64,000 nt of DNA from JAMXLO01 sp963832895. Lineage in GTDB: Bacteria; Pseudomonadota; Alphaproteobacteria; Acetobacterales; Acetobacteraceae. The notes under the pieces are model-generated. The model was not told the origin of the DNA and ran no database searches. It was given only the letters and a program-made list of their open reading frames with translations. Made by a program: the position numbers and the translations under genes. Location of the stretch: contig CAWHVQ010000015.1 in the NCBI GenBank assembly GCA_963832895.1, positions 415,807 to 479,806 of the forward strand, written 5' to 3'. This document shows positions 8,409 to 17,654 of this stretch, piece after piece (the stretch's first letter is position 1; every line of letters begins with the position of its first letter).

Positions 8409-8681
8409 CTAAGCCTCCCCGATATTGGAGCTGTACTTGATTGCAATCCAAGCATCGAGATATTCCCTGCGGATGTGGACGGTGCAATGGCCGATGCGAA
8501 CGATCGCCAACTCCCCACAGCGGCCGCGTCGCAGCGTGCGCGGCGATATCACCACCAAGTCCGCAGCCTCCTGGTAGGTCCTCATCGGTTTGCTCCAGTC
8601 ACCGTACTGAGGCGACGAACGGCTATTGGGCGGCATCGAGGGCTCCTGTGTCTGACCACCGCCGACGTCCGCAGGCGGCAA
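8409..8681 (-). CDS. Excisionase-like helix-turn-helix protein
   Basis: The 90-residue frame contains a winged-HTH of the MerR/AlpA/excisionase type. The segment RTYQEAADLVVISPRTLRR is the recognition helix region, followed by an ELAIVRIGHCTVHIRREYLDAW segment that fits the wing and the closing helix of HTH_17 domains. Internal ATGs at 8636 or 8585 would give shorter proteins that still hold the domain; the N-terminal 30 residues are low-complexity. It lies just upstream of the recombinase operon on the same strand, the position expected of a directionality factor or element repressor. Confidence 0.6.
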   Translation of the reverse strand: MPPADVGGGQTQEPSMPPNSRSSPQYGDWSKPMRTYQEAADLVVISPRTLRRGRCGELAIVRIGHCTVHIRREYLDAWIAIKYSSNIGEA

Positions 8682-9007
8682 CGCAAGGAATAGCAGGGCC
8701 AGATTGGCGTTTGCGGTTGCGGTACTCGGCTGGCTCGTTTCACGAGCAGGTCGCGCAACCGACGCAGGCGCGCATAGCTTTCAACCTATTGGTCCCGTGA
8801 CAGCGCCGTCCCGACCACGGCGGCGCTCAGCCTGCTCGAAGCGGTGTCAGACTAGGCCCGCGAAGTGGGCGATGACCTCCATGCTATGCAGTACCCGTTG
8901 ATAGGTATGCTGGGCCTCGCAGTATCGTCGGGCTCGCCGGAGCTGAGACGATTGCGCGGATCGCAGTAGATTACCCTGGTTGCCGATCGCCGGCAAACTC
9001 ACTGCGG
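8682..9007. other. 326 bp with no supportable gene
   Basis: Short frames exist on both strands but none has a ribosome site, a domain pattern or protein-like composition. The stretch lies between the excisionase-like gene and an IS5-like remnant and is probably degraded IS sequence. I see nothing more in it. Confidence 0.4.
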
Positions 9008-9310
9008 TCAAAGGCCAAGGGGCGCGTTCACGCGAGAGCCTGCGGCCTCCTTGACCTCCGCTCCCAGGGCAGTCGCCGGATTGCCCTGGGCGGGATCGCG
9101 GCAGTCGTTCCGGCGGCGAGCGGCGCGACGACCCGCCTCGGCATAGAACGCCTTATCGGCGATCAGCATGTCGGCTTGCATCGAGGGCAAATGGTGATCG
9201 GCAGCTACCAGATCATGCGCCTCCCCGCCGGTCAGGAAGAGCTGATCGGGTTACCGAGCGCATCGGTCCAGGGCGTAGATTTTGGTGCTCAATCCCCCGT
9301 CCGATCGCCT
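9008..9310 (-). pseudogene. IS5-family transposase remnant
   Basis: On the minus strand, pieces of an IS5-type DDE transposase can be read: KIYALDR, then LTGGEAHDLVAADHHLPSMQ, then ADMLIADKAFYAEAGRRA. The last follows the usual IS5 pattern in which a catalytic Asp sits in a LIADKAFDA-like motif. The frame is interrupted and both ends have decayed beyond recognition. No terminal repeats were found. The call rests on this motif series only. Confidence 0.5.
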
Positions 9311-9512
9311 AGTCCCCGCGGCTTTTCTCATCGCCTAGCCCGCATTTCTCACAGCCGGGAGTACGCTGGGGCAGATTTGGCTGGATTGCGCCACCGGGCT
9401 CGTGAGGATCAAGCGGGAGGGACGACAGCGGCATTTCGCTCATGCGGCGCCATCGCCACCGGTTGGGCAGCGTTGTCGTGGTGAACGTTGTCTGTGCGCT
9501 GTCTGTTTCGGG

Positions 9513-10602
9513 TCAGGCGGCGGCCATGGCGAGCCGCAGATGGGCAAGCGCAATCTCATCCTGCCAAGGGCAGGCGGATGCCATCGCGAGTTTAATTCGC
9601 CGGACGCTGATGCGCATCAGCCCAGCGAGTTTCAGCAGCTTCAGCCGGATCGTGCCGCAGGTGGCATCGGCAAACTGCGTGTGTGCCAGTCCGATGCGGC
9701 GGAGCGCGCAGAGCAGCACATAGGCCATTGAGGCAAACCACAGGCGGAGCTGGTTGGCGCGCATGGTGGCGGCCGAGGTGCGGTCGGCAAACAAATCGAG
9801 CTGGCATTCCTTGATGCGGTTCTCCATCTCGCCACGCGCGCAGTAGATCTTCTCATAGAGGCGCCGACCGTCGATCTCCCCGGGCGCAAGCGAGGTGACG
9901 ATGAAGCGAGGGTTGGCCTTGTCGTCCGTCACCTCGGCCTTGCCGATGACACGGCGTTCGCAGCTCCAGCTGTCCAGCGTTGCATAGCGGAAGTCCTTGA
10001 AGCGGCGCGCCGGCCGGCGGGTGCGGATGGCATCGAGCGCGGCGGCGAGCAACTCCGCCTTCACCGTTTCCTCCAGCCGTGCATTGCGCGCCAGGCCGAA
10101 CAGGTAGTCCACACGGTTGGCCTCGCACCATGCCATCAAGGCTTCGCGGGCGAAGCCGGAATCGCCGCGCAGCAGAATGCGCGTCTTCAGCCAGCGGCAG
10201 CGGATGCGGCCAATGATCCGAGCGACTTCCTCCATCGCACCAGCTGCCCCATCGATGTTCGACCGCCGCAGCTTCGCCGCCAGCAGTGACGGCCGCAGAA
10301 CACGTAAAGCGGCAGGTAGCAGTAGCAATCATAATAGCCGTGGAAAAACCGGCCTACTTGCTGCCCGTGTAGCGGATCGTCCGTGGCGTCCACGTCGAGG
10401 ATGATCTGCGCCGGTGCTTTGGCGTGTGCCTCCAGGAACAGATCGACGAACAGCGTCTCGATCGCCGCCGGGTCATGACTGATCTTATGGTAGCGCGTTG
10501 CCTCCGGCCGGCTCAGCTCCAGCCGGTTCAGCGTGCTCTTGCCAGCGACCGGCGCGCAGTCGGCACGGCGGGCTTCGAGCTTGGCCGGCCAGGATCGCCA
10601 TC
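9513..10602 (-). pseudogene. IS1380 transposase, 3' part (frameshifted)
   Basis: Read on the minus strand, three frames continue each other. First comes KLEARRADCAPVAGKSTLN through ISHDPAAIETLFVDLFLEA to DDPLHGQQVGRFFHGYYD. After a shift near 10300 follows LLAAKLRRSNIDGAAGAMEE. The rest is an intact stretch through ILLRGDSGFAREALMAWCEA (the catalytic Asp region) and YEKIYCARGEMENRIKECQ (the catalytic Glu region). These are hallmarks of IS1380-family DDE transposases. A further extra base near 10585 sits next to the IS junction. Two shifts plus the insertion make it inactive. Confidence 0.82.
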
Positions 10603-10642
10603 TGGACTTGCCCCGGTTTCGTGGAGGGGTGAGAGCTTGGGG

Positions 10643-11698
10643 TCATGCTATCTGATCTGACGGCATGTTGGCGTCGGCTTTCGAGACATTCTTTGGTTCG
10701 GCCCCTGGCGGAGCCATTCTTCCGCCCCGACCCGCAGGATGATGCGGCCGTGGCGCGCAGCGGCGGTCAAGGACGGCCGCATCTTGCGGCCGCCCGGGGG
10801 GCTTGTCCTTGACGGTCGCGAGCACGACGGCAGGCTGGTGCGCGTCGGGATCGACCGCCAGCGCGTGATGCCGGCGCTCGTAGTTGATTGGTGAGAGATA
10901 TCCGATCGAGGAATGGCGTCGCCGCCGATTGTAGAAACCTTCGATGAACGCGAAGGTGGCATTGCGCGCTTCGGCCTGTGTCTTGAACCGGCAGCGATCG
11001 AGAAGCTCGCATTCGAGCGTGGCGAAGAAGCTCTCGCACATGGCATTGTCGTATGCGTCGCCGACCGAACCCATCGAGGGGCGCACGCCGGCGTCCCGGC
11101 AGCGGTGGCCGAACTCGATCGAGGTGTATTGCGAGCCTTGGTCGGAGTGATGGATCACGCCCCTGGCCTGCCGCGTCATCAGTGCCATGTTCAGAGCGTC
11201 AAGCACCAGTTGCGTGGCGAGCGTGGTACCCATCGACCAGCCGACGATGCGGCGACTGTACGCATCGAGCACGACAGCGAGATAGAGAAAGCCCGCCCAT
11301 GTCGGAATATAGGTGATATCGGCGACCCACAGCCGATCAGGCGCTTCCGCCGTGAAATTGCGCTCGACCAGGTCTGGTGCCTGACGGCTGTCGCTCTTGA
11401 GAGTGGTGACGACGAACTTGCGGCGACACACACCGGCAAGACCGGCTCGCGACATCAACCGCGCGACGCGTTTGCGGCCAACCTGAATGCCGTTGGCCGC
11501 AAGCTCGGCATGGATGCGTGGCGCACCGTAGGTACCGTGCGAGGCTCCGTGCGCCACACGGATCTCCGCGATCAGTGCAGCGTCTGTCTCTGCCCGCCGC
11601 GATGGCCGCCGCTTCGCCCACGCGTAGTAGCCGCTAGAGGAGACACCCAGCAGCCTGCACATGGTGACGATCGGGTAACTCGCCTGGTGATCGCTCAC
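10643..11698 (-). CDS. IS3-family transposase OrfB (copy 2)
   Basis: Identical to OrfB of copy 1, with intact Asp, Asp, Glu catalytic residues and the same unusual C-terminal extension of about 70 residues over the inverted repeat. Nothing in the sequence suggests inactivation. In this location its antisense strand also has a long open frame, a composition effect rather than a second gene. Confidence 0.92.
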   Translation of the reverse strand: MSDHQASYPIVTMCRLLGVSSSGYYAWAKRRPSRRAETDAALIAEIRVAHGASHGTYGAPRIHAELAANGIQVGRKRVARLMSRAGLAGVCRRKFVVTTLKSDSRQAPDLVERNFTAEAPDRLWVADITYIPTWAGFLYLAVVLDAYSRRIVGWSMGTTLATQLVLDALNMALMTRQARGVIHHSDQGSQYTSIEFGHRCRDAGVRPSMGSVGDAYDNAMCESFFATLECELLDRCRFKTQAEARNATFAFIEGFYNRRRRHSSIGYLSPINYERRHHALAVDPDAHQPAVVLATVKDKPPGRPQDAAVLDRRCAPRPHHPAGRGGRMAPPGAEPKNVSKADANMPSDQIA

Positions 11699-12009
11699 GA
11701 ACCGGAACCCTTCGCAGGGATCGCGTTCGTCTCCCGAGCGAACCAGGCCGCCGCCTTTGAGAGGATCCCACGCTCAACTCGGAGTTGACGGTTCTCACGC
11801 CTCAGTCGGTTGAGCTCCTCGCGCTCCGATGTTGTCAGGCCGCCGTCGCCACGCCCAGCATTGCGCTCGGACTGCGCAACCCAGTTCCTGATCGACTGTG
11901 CCGTCGGTTCAAACTCCGACGCCAGCTCCTCCGGCGTACGGCCAGCACGCACCAGTTCTACCATTTGGCCGCGGAACTCAGGTGCATAGGGCAATCTTGT
12001 CTTGGCCAT
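11695..12009 (-). CDS. IS3-family transposase OrfA (copy 2)
   Basis: Protein identical to OrfA of copy 1: an N-terminal helix-turn-helix and a C-terminal leucine-zipper-like helix. ATG at 12009 follows an AAGGAG site. The stop overlaps the orfB start as GTGA. Identity of all three copies means they spread very recently compared with the decayed genes around them. Confidence 0.92.
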   Translation of the reverse strand: MAKTRLPYAPEFRGQMVELVRAGRTPEELASEFEPTAQSIRNWVAQSERNAGRGDGGLTTSEREELNRLRRENRQLRVERGILSKAAAWFARETNAIPAKGSGS

Positions 12010-12063
12010 CGTGGACTCCTTGAACGCAAACGGTCCGGTGTCCACGAAACCGGGTCAACTTCA

Positions 12064-12356
12064 ATCATCGGGTCGTGGTGCAGTTGGTCGTGGTCGTTCA
12101 GATCTTCGTAGCCGAGCGCAATGCCGAACACGCGCTGGCCAACCAGTGTGCTGACCTCGTGTTCGATCAGATCGGCGCAGCGATGGTCGGTGAAGCAGGC
12201 CGCAAATCGATCCACCAAACTGATCGCCCGGTCGGTCGCTCCCAGCAGCAGACCTCCCGCATCCGAGGTGATCGCGCCGCCATCGAACGCCGCGACAACC
12301 GCACGGCCCGCAACAGGTGCAAATTCAAACAGCGTCGGGCTACACTCTGTCGGCAT
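12064..12356 (-). pseudogene. IS1380 transposase, 5' part
   Basis: From ATG 12356 the minus strand encodes the N-terminal part of an IS1380-type transposase: VVAAFDGGAITSDAGGLLL, then DRFAACFTDHR, then FGIALGYEDLNDHDQLHHDP. The frame is cut by IS3 copy 2. When the duplicated ATC is counted once, the reading continues with MAILAG in the downstream part. This exact reconstruction confirms the nested insertion. An ATG further up (12428) would add 24 residues but has no better start signal. Confidence 0.8.
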
Positions 12357-12451
12357 TTCGGAACTCCTCCGCTTCAGCAAGAGTCCTTCTCGCAAAAGAA
12401 CTTTCGCCAATTCGGGGCCCCGATGCACCTACACAGTGTGAGATATGCGGG

Positions 12452-13660
12452 CTAATTGCCCGGCGGCTTCTTCTTCCAGTCGTAGCCATTGCGAGCCTTC
12501 TGGTAGCCGTAGTTGAACAGCGGCGCATGAAACCGGGATCAAATGGTTCCGGCAACGCCATGGTGAAATCCCTGCCGATATAGGCGAGGTTGTAGCCGAC
12601 ATCGTCCGCATGCGTGGTGTTGTACATCCGAACTACGTCGTTATAGCCGCTGGAGGCGATCATGGTCGAAATGGCGCGTGCGGCGATGCCCATCGTGCCC
12701 CGTTGAACCGAGGCCCAATCGGGGTCGAGCCGGGCGCTGCGAATCACGTACGCGCTTGTCGATCACGGGCTTGCCCTGCTTTGTGCGCTCGCGCCGGCCC
12801 TGAGTCATCGAGGCGGGGTAGAGGAAGGCTTGCGTGAAGGCACCGCAATCGACGTGCAACTTCTGATACGTCACCCCGTCGACGGTGACATCGAACTTGG
12901 TCGGGGGAATGCGCCAGGGCCGGTGGACGCCAGAAGGACCCGACGGATCGTGTCGAGTGCGCGCGCGTGGTCGCTGGCAGCGATGGCGCCGATATTCCAG
13001 ATCACCGGCAACTGCGCGTCCACATCGGACGTACCGATTAGGAGGAGACGGCCCTCCCCATAGCCCTTGGCGAGTGCCGCCAGCATATCCGCAGTCAGGT
13101 AACGCGAAATGGTTTTGAACAGCGGTGAGCTGTCAGCCATTGCATCGTGGAACAGGATGCTGGCCACGAGGCCGCGCGAACTCCAGGTACGTCAGCCGGT
13201 CTGAGCTCCGTGTTTTCGCACACAATTGCGCATCGAAGGCGGAGCCGAGGAACGCGAACGGGGCGGTCAAAGCGCCAGTGCTGACGCCGGTAACCAACTC
13301 GAACACGGGGCGCGTGCCGGCCTCGGTCCAGCGGCAAAGCAGGCCGGTGCCAAACGCGCCGTTCTCGCCGCCGCCCGATACCGCCAGGATCTGCATCTCC
13401 GGCGGCGGCTGGTCTGGCGCCAGGCCGAGCATACGTTGCCGACGCTGCATCGCGGAGAAGACCTCGGCATACAACGGGCCGGACCTGTAGGCGGGGAAGA
13501 AACGTTCATGGAGCAGGCCAGCACGGTCGCCTTTGTGGTTTGCCCGGGCGGCACGGCCGTGCCGCGACGGAGCGCTGCGCATCCCTGCTAGCAGCGCGGC
13601 CGTGCCAGCTCCCGCGCCATGCCAAAAACGTCCCGGCGGGAATGCCCTCTCAGAAGTTGA
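12452..13660 (-). pseudogene. Patatin-like phospholipase, multiply frameshifted
   Basis: Fragments in different frames follow one another in order. Near 13400 the oxyanion loop SGGGENGAFGTGLL is followed by the nucleophile elbow TGVSTGALTAPFAFLGS (catalytic Ser in GVSTG). Next come FHDAMADSSPLFKTISRYLT, then LLIGTSDVDAQLPVIWNIGA, then VDCGAFTQAFLYP. The last pieces are SGYNDVVRMYNTTHADDVGY and a C-terminal FNYGYQKARNGYDWKKKPPG ending in TAG at 12452. At least three frameshifts separate them. The N-terminus has a lipoprotein-signal-like Ala/Gly stretch in another frame. Patatin-like proteins are serine acyl hydrolases on membrane lipids. This copy cannot be functional as read. Confidence 0.75.
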
Positions 13661-14121
13661 TTCATCGACATACCTCTCCGCCGAGAAGGTTGATCCTAAG
13701 CTACCGTTCGGCTACCGCTAGGAACCCCGTGAAAAGCGACAAACCGCGAAACGTCACGGCCATCGCTCACCAGCCTGGGCAAATCCTCGCAGCGAGCCTA
13801 TGATTACTTCAGCGGGCTTTGGTGACACGTGTCAGCAGAGGTTCAGGGTGAACAATTCCAAGATAAGTGCTGCGGTGAATACTATCGTTTGCCTGCCTGA
13901 TGAACGGCCTTGTTGAATGGGACGATCAAGGGCGGTGATTTCGCGAGGCACCATTGTCGCTTTGGTTCGGCGCCCATCCGGCGAAACCAGAGCAAACGGC
14001 GAGGTTGCTGGAGAGCATTCGCGGGTTGCCAACCGCATTTCAATTCGCAGTAGCGCTCGCTAACAACGTCTGGACTTTGCGACCCCGGCAAACGCCCGAA
14101 TGGAACCCTCAGCCCAAAGGA
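13661..14121. other. 461-bp region upstream of an outer-membrane protein gene
   Basis: No convincing gene is seen on either strand. An in-frame open stretch from 13954 precedes the ATG at 14122 but lacks a signal peptide and looks non-coding. The region probably holds the promoter of the 14122 gene; no clear -35/-10 pair was found. Confidence 0.35.
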
Positions 14122-15042
14122 ATGCTTTACCGTCGAACGTCCTGGCCGCTCGCTCTCCTCACGGCGCACATTGCCGCCACGACCGCTGCCCGCGCGCAGG
14201 ATATCGAGCCGCGCGCTTATTCCAACGCGCCGATCGGCGTGAATTTCCTCGGCGCCGGCTACGCGTACACCCAGGGAAGCCTACCGACCAACCCCTCCCT
14301 CCCCATCACCAGTTCGAACCTAACGACCTCCAGCGCTGTGCTTGCTTACGGCCACGTCTTCGAACTCTGGGGGCAGTCTGCCAAGATCAACGTGGTGGCC
14401 CCCTATAGCTGGCTCGGCGGCAATGCTGTCGTCAACGGCCAACAGATCCAGCGCTCCGTCAACGGCTTCACCGACTTACTCGTCAAGGGCTCTGTCAACT
14501 TCTATGGCGCCCCGGCCATGGACCTGCAGGAATTCCAGAACTATCAGCAGGATCTCATCCTCGGCGGCAGTCTCACCGTCACCGTGCCCAGCGGCCAGTA
14601 TGATCCCTCCCGCCTCGTGAACCTCGGCACCAACCGCTGGTCCATCCGCCCCGAACTCGGCGCGTCCAAGGCCTTCGGGCCTGTCACCTTCGAACTCTCC
14701 GTCGGTCCTACCTTCTTCACCGACAACACCAACTTCATCAATGGTCACAACCGCTCGCAGGACCCGGTATTCTCCGGCCAAGCCCACGCCATCTACGATT
14801 TTGGCTCTGGCATCTGGGCTTCACTCGACACACAGTATTGGACTGGCGGTTCCACTTCCGTCGACGGCGAGGGGGACCACGACCTTCAGCGCAACTGGCG
14901 CCTCGGCGGCACGCTTGCTCTGCCACTGAGCCGCAACTACTCGCTCAAGTTCTTTGCCAGTTCCGGCGTCGCGGCCCGTACCAATAACAGCTACAACCTC
15001 ATCGGAATTTTGTTGCAATACCGCTGGGGCGCGGGGCTCTGA
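14122..15042 (+). CDS. Outer-membrane beta-barrel protein (phenol-MetA-degradation type)
   Basis: From ATG 14122 the product has 306 residues with a clear signal peptide (WPLALLTAHIAATTAARAQD). The mature part alternates short hydrophobic beta strands and loops: DIEPRAYSNAPIGVNFLGAG, YTQGSLPTN, INVVAPYSWLGG, LGGSLTVTVPSGQYDPSRLV, and a C-terminal LIGILLQYRWGAGL. This strand pattern fits the transporter-like family annotated as putative MetA pathway of phenol degradation (PF13557), predicted barrels of unknown substrate. A related protein lies at 24318-25310. AAAGGA is immediately next to the ATG, too close for a classical ribosome site, so an upstream start cannot be ruled out. Confidence 0.72.
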   Translation: MLYRRTSWPLALLTAHIAATTAARAQDIEPRAYSNAPIGVNFLGAGYAYTQGSLPTNPSLPITSSNLTTSSAVLAYGHVFELWGQSAKINVVAPYSWLGGNAVVNGQQIQRSVNGFTDLLVKGSVNFYGAPAMDLQEFQNYQQDLILGGSLTVTVPSGQYDPSRLVNLGTNRWSIRPELGASKAFGPVTFELSVGPTFFTDNTNFINGHNRSQDPVFSGQAHAIYDFGSGIWASLDTQYWTGGSTSVDGEGDHDLQRNWRLGGTLALPLSRNYSLKFFASSGVAARTNNSYNLIGILLQYRWGAGL

Positions 15043-15087
15043 CGCCTCGCCCTTGGGCGCTTGGTCGGCCGGGCGTACGAGGCTGGA

Positions 15088-15298
15088 TTAGCCATACGTG
15101 GCGTGTGCCCGGACTCCGGCGAAGTTCGTCACCACCGCCAGAGCCAGAATTGCAATTGCCGCGACGAGGGCGCCGCGTGCCACCTCGCCACCGGTGCAGC
15201 GGAACCATACCGCGAGCGCGCACCACCCTCCGACCAGCAGCGCCGCTATCGCCAGCAGAATGCTGCCGATCCAGCGGGCTACCCGCAGCACATTCACT
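15088..15298 (-). pseudogene. N-terminal fragment of a DUF4105-like membrane protein
   Basis: After the lipase-like gene a short frame from GTG 15298 encodes about 69 residues with two hydrophobic helices (WIGSILLAIAALLVGGWCAL and ALVAAIAILALAVVTNFAG) separated by AVWFRCTGGEVAR. This helix-linker-helix start resembles the N-terminus of DUF4105-type membrane proteins. The remaining several hundred residues expected of that family are absent. The frame is fused to the lipase frame only because of the frameshift near 15553. I treat it as a truncated gene; the family call is tentative. Confidence 0.4.
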
Positions 15299-15308
15299 GT
15301 ACGCCAAT

Positions 15309-17295
15309 TCAATGCCGCGGGTCCGCAACTTGGCTCACGGGAAGTGCAATCTTTTGCCACCCTCGTGTTCGCTTGCCAGGCGTACCCGCGACGATCGCCA
15401 CTGGCGGCGGCACCCCGCACCCTTGCGGGCACCGCGCAAGGTGCTCCAGCAGGATCTGGTGCACCTCGCGGACGGCCAGAGGGTTGGACTGGGTTGAATG
15501 GCCCTGATGTTCGATCACCAGTTCTGACTCCACGCCATCGATATGGGCGCTCTTGCACCACGCCGTCGTTGCGGTCCACCAGCGGGCCATCCTGCAGCGT
15601 CGGGATGATGGAGTGGGCATGGATGCCGGGGGCGACCGGGATCTTGCGCAAGGCCTGGATAGCTGGATTGCCGGGCGACATGCCATTGATGCTGTTGAAG
15701 GTGCGGTAGTCTTTACCCAGCTTGAGCGCGTTGCCGGCATTGGCCAGTACGTCGGCCGAGGCGGCGGCAATGCTGAGCGGCAGCGTCACCAGCCGCGTGA
15801 AGAGGTCGACGATCGTAAGGCTCGCCTGATAGCTGCCCCCGTGCGGCGTGGAGATGAAGATCACCGTCTCGATGAACGGCAGGTGTTGGACGAACAGCAA
15901 CTCCTTCAGCAGGGCCTTCGTCTCCGGCTTCAGGTTCAGCTCATCCAGAGGCTTGTCGCTGATCGCGTCCCAGAGCTTCGTGCCGGAGTCAATCGAGATC
16001 AGTTTGGTGAGCAGCCCGCCCTGGCTGTGGCCGATCACCACCATCCGGCCGAGCGCCGGGTCGGCTTGGACGCCGCCCAGGGATTTGACGGCGTCCTCCA
16101 GCGAATGGCGCAGCACGTTGGCCGAGACCGGGATCGGGTTGTCGGTGTTGTAGGTGAAGAACCAGAGCTCGAAGTGGTCGCGGATTGCCTTGTCCTCCAG
16201 AAGGTCGTTGACCATGTCGGCCCAGCGCAGCGGGCTGGACGCGGTGCCATGCACCAGCACCACCGGGATGCGGCCATGCCGATGCGGCTCCAGCGCGAAC
16301 AGGTTGTCGTTGGCGGTGCCGTTGGGGCCGGCCAGGACATTGTTGAGCAGGCCCGACAGTTCCCTGGTCCAGCCCTTTCCCTCCACCGCGAACAGCGCGC
16401 GCACCGCGGTCTGGTCGTATTCCAACGGCACGTTGTGCCCATCGATTGCGATATTGGCGGTGTCGTAGATGGTGTAGAGCTTCAGCCGCGCGGTCAGCGT
16501 CGATCCGGTCAGTTGCCGGCGCGGGTCATCCATCTGCAACACGGCCGAGGTCGGAATGCGCAGCTTCGCCGGCAGCACAAGGCCGCTGTCCGGTTGTGGC
16601 GCAGGCTCCAGGCCGGCGGCCAGCGGGGCGCCGATTCCGTCGCTGCGGTAGTCGTTCTGGAAACCCTGTACTTCCAGGTTCATCGTCGGCACGAACGAGG
16701 TCATGGTGCGCCCGGCGAAAGTCAGGCTGGCCTGATCGACCGTCACATCCACTGCACCGAACGGCAGATCGCAGCGGCCGCTTTGCAGATTGGCGACGCC
16801 CTCGGCGCCCGCACCGCTGAGTACCTGGGTCAGCGCGAGGTTGTAGAAGTCCGCCGCCTGCAGGAACTGCGCGCTGTACGGGCTCGGCCGATCGGCATCG
16901 CCGGCAGGAAACAGCACAGCATAGGCGTAGAGCGCCGAAGCCAGCAGCATCGCCTTGGACTTGGTGCGGCGGCCTTCGTAGTAGTTAAGTTCTGCCAGCG
17001 CGTAGAGATCTGGCCAGCGCATACCCGTGCCGATGGCCTGGGCGCGCAGCGCGGCGATGGCATCTTCGGGCCGATTGTCGAACACCTCGAGCAGAGCGGC
17101 GCGGCGCAGAACGGTGCGCGTTGCCTCACTCAGTTGGTCGCTGGACAGCGCGGTGCGGTTGAGCTCGTCGTAGGCGGTGCGAAGGTCCACGCGGTCGACC
17201 TTCACCGGTGCGCTGCAGGCGGCGAGGGCGACGGCCAACAGGAGGCACGCCAGCAGACCGAGCTGGCGACAAAAGGCGCGCGGTAGGCGGATCAT
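15309..17295 (-). pseudogene. Lipase-like alpha/beta-hydrolase lipoprotein, late frameshift
   Basis: The protein starts at ATG 17295 with a lipobox (LAVALAAC, Cys27), so it would be an outer- or inner-membrane lipoprotein. Residues 30-330 form a helical and beta-rich N-terminal half. The hydrolase domain begins at IPVVLVHGTASSPLRWADM, with the nucleophile elbow GHSQGG (Ser424) and an Asp/His region beyond STPHGGSYQ. After DRNDGVV (residue 580, near 15553) the main frame turns Arg/Pro-rich. The neighbouring frame continues sensibly with SAHIDGVESELVIEHQGHST, containing the probable catalytic His, and QSNPLAVREVHQILLEHL, ending at 15309. A one-base indel therefore removes the catalytic His from the translated product. 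Without it the enzyme would be complete. Confidence 0.75.
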
Positions 17296-17379
17296 GAGGA
17301 TGATTTGCCCGACGGAGGAGCCGGATCATGCGCCCGCTCAGCATCGTGGTCGATAGGGAGTCGCACGCGATGCAATAGA

Positions 17380-17464
17380 GTAACCACGCGATCTGCTGAG
17401 GTCTCGTCTAGGAAAATTGCTCTCGCACAGCACTTTTCTCAGATTCTCAGCCCCGATGCACCTC
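17380..17464 (-). repeat. Possible IS1380-type end fossil
   Basis: The stretch CTCGCACAGCACTTTTCTCA followed by GCCCCGATGCACCT matches, with several changes, the sequence upstream of the IS1380 transposase at 12385-12430. No transposase remains. It is probably a solo end left after deletion of a related element. Confidence 0.35.
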
Positions 17465-17654
17465 TCTCGTTTAAAAAACCAAGGTTAGATCAACGCTTGA
17501 ATGCATGGCTTGGTCTCTACTTCAAGTAGAGCCAGTTTGGGAGAATGACTGGCTCGTGCAGAAATCGGGCCACATTGACGGACACGTTGCCAACTGCCAA
17601 ACGCTTCGGCTGTGGAACCTTTGTTGTGACCAGACGCTTAGGTGAGGCCATGTG

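Larger units (their letters stand above)
10603..12063 (-). mobile_element. IS3-family element, copy 2 (1461 bp, inverted)
   Basis: Same element as copy 1 in reverse orientation, with the same ends. It is flanked by a direct repeat ATC (10600-10602 and 12064-12066), so this is an original, unrearranged insertion with a 3-bp target duplication. It lies inside the IS1380 transposase gene, which dates it after the IS1380 element. With copy 1 it brackets 5779-10602 as an inverted pair, which could behave as a composite transposon. Confidence 0.94.
9513..12430 (-). mobile_element. IS1380-family element split by IS3 copy 2
   Basis: Transposase fragments on both sides of the IS3 copy at 10603-12063 join into one IS1380-type gene. 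The insertion left a 3-bp ATC repeat. The upstream end near 12417-12430 reads CCCCGATGCACCT, which recurs with flanking similarity at 17450-17464 and may be the element terminus. No matching end was found to the left near 9480-9512, so the downstream terminus may be gone. Coordinates of the outer ends are therefore approximate. Confidence 0.7.

Noticed and set aside
15553..17286. 577-codon open frame on the plus strand
   Set aside because: It is exactly antisense to the lipase-like gene, rich in His/Arg/Gln from GC-skewed codons, with no domain pattern or ribosome site.
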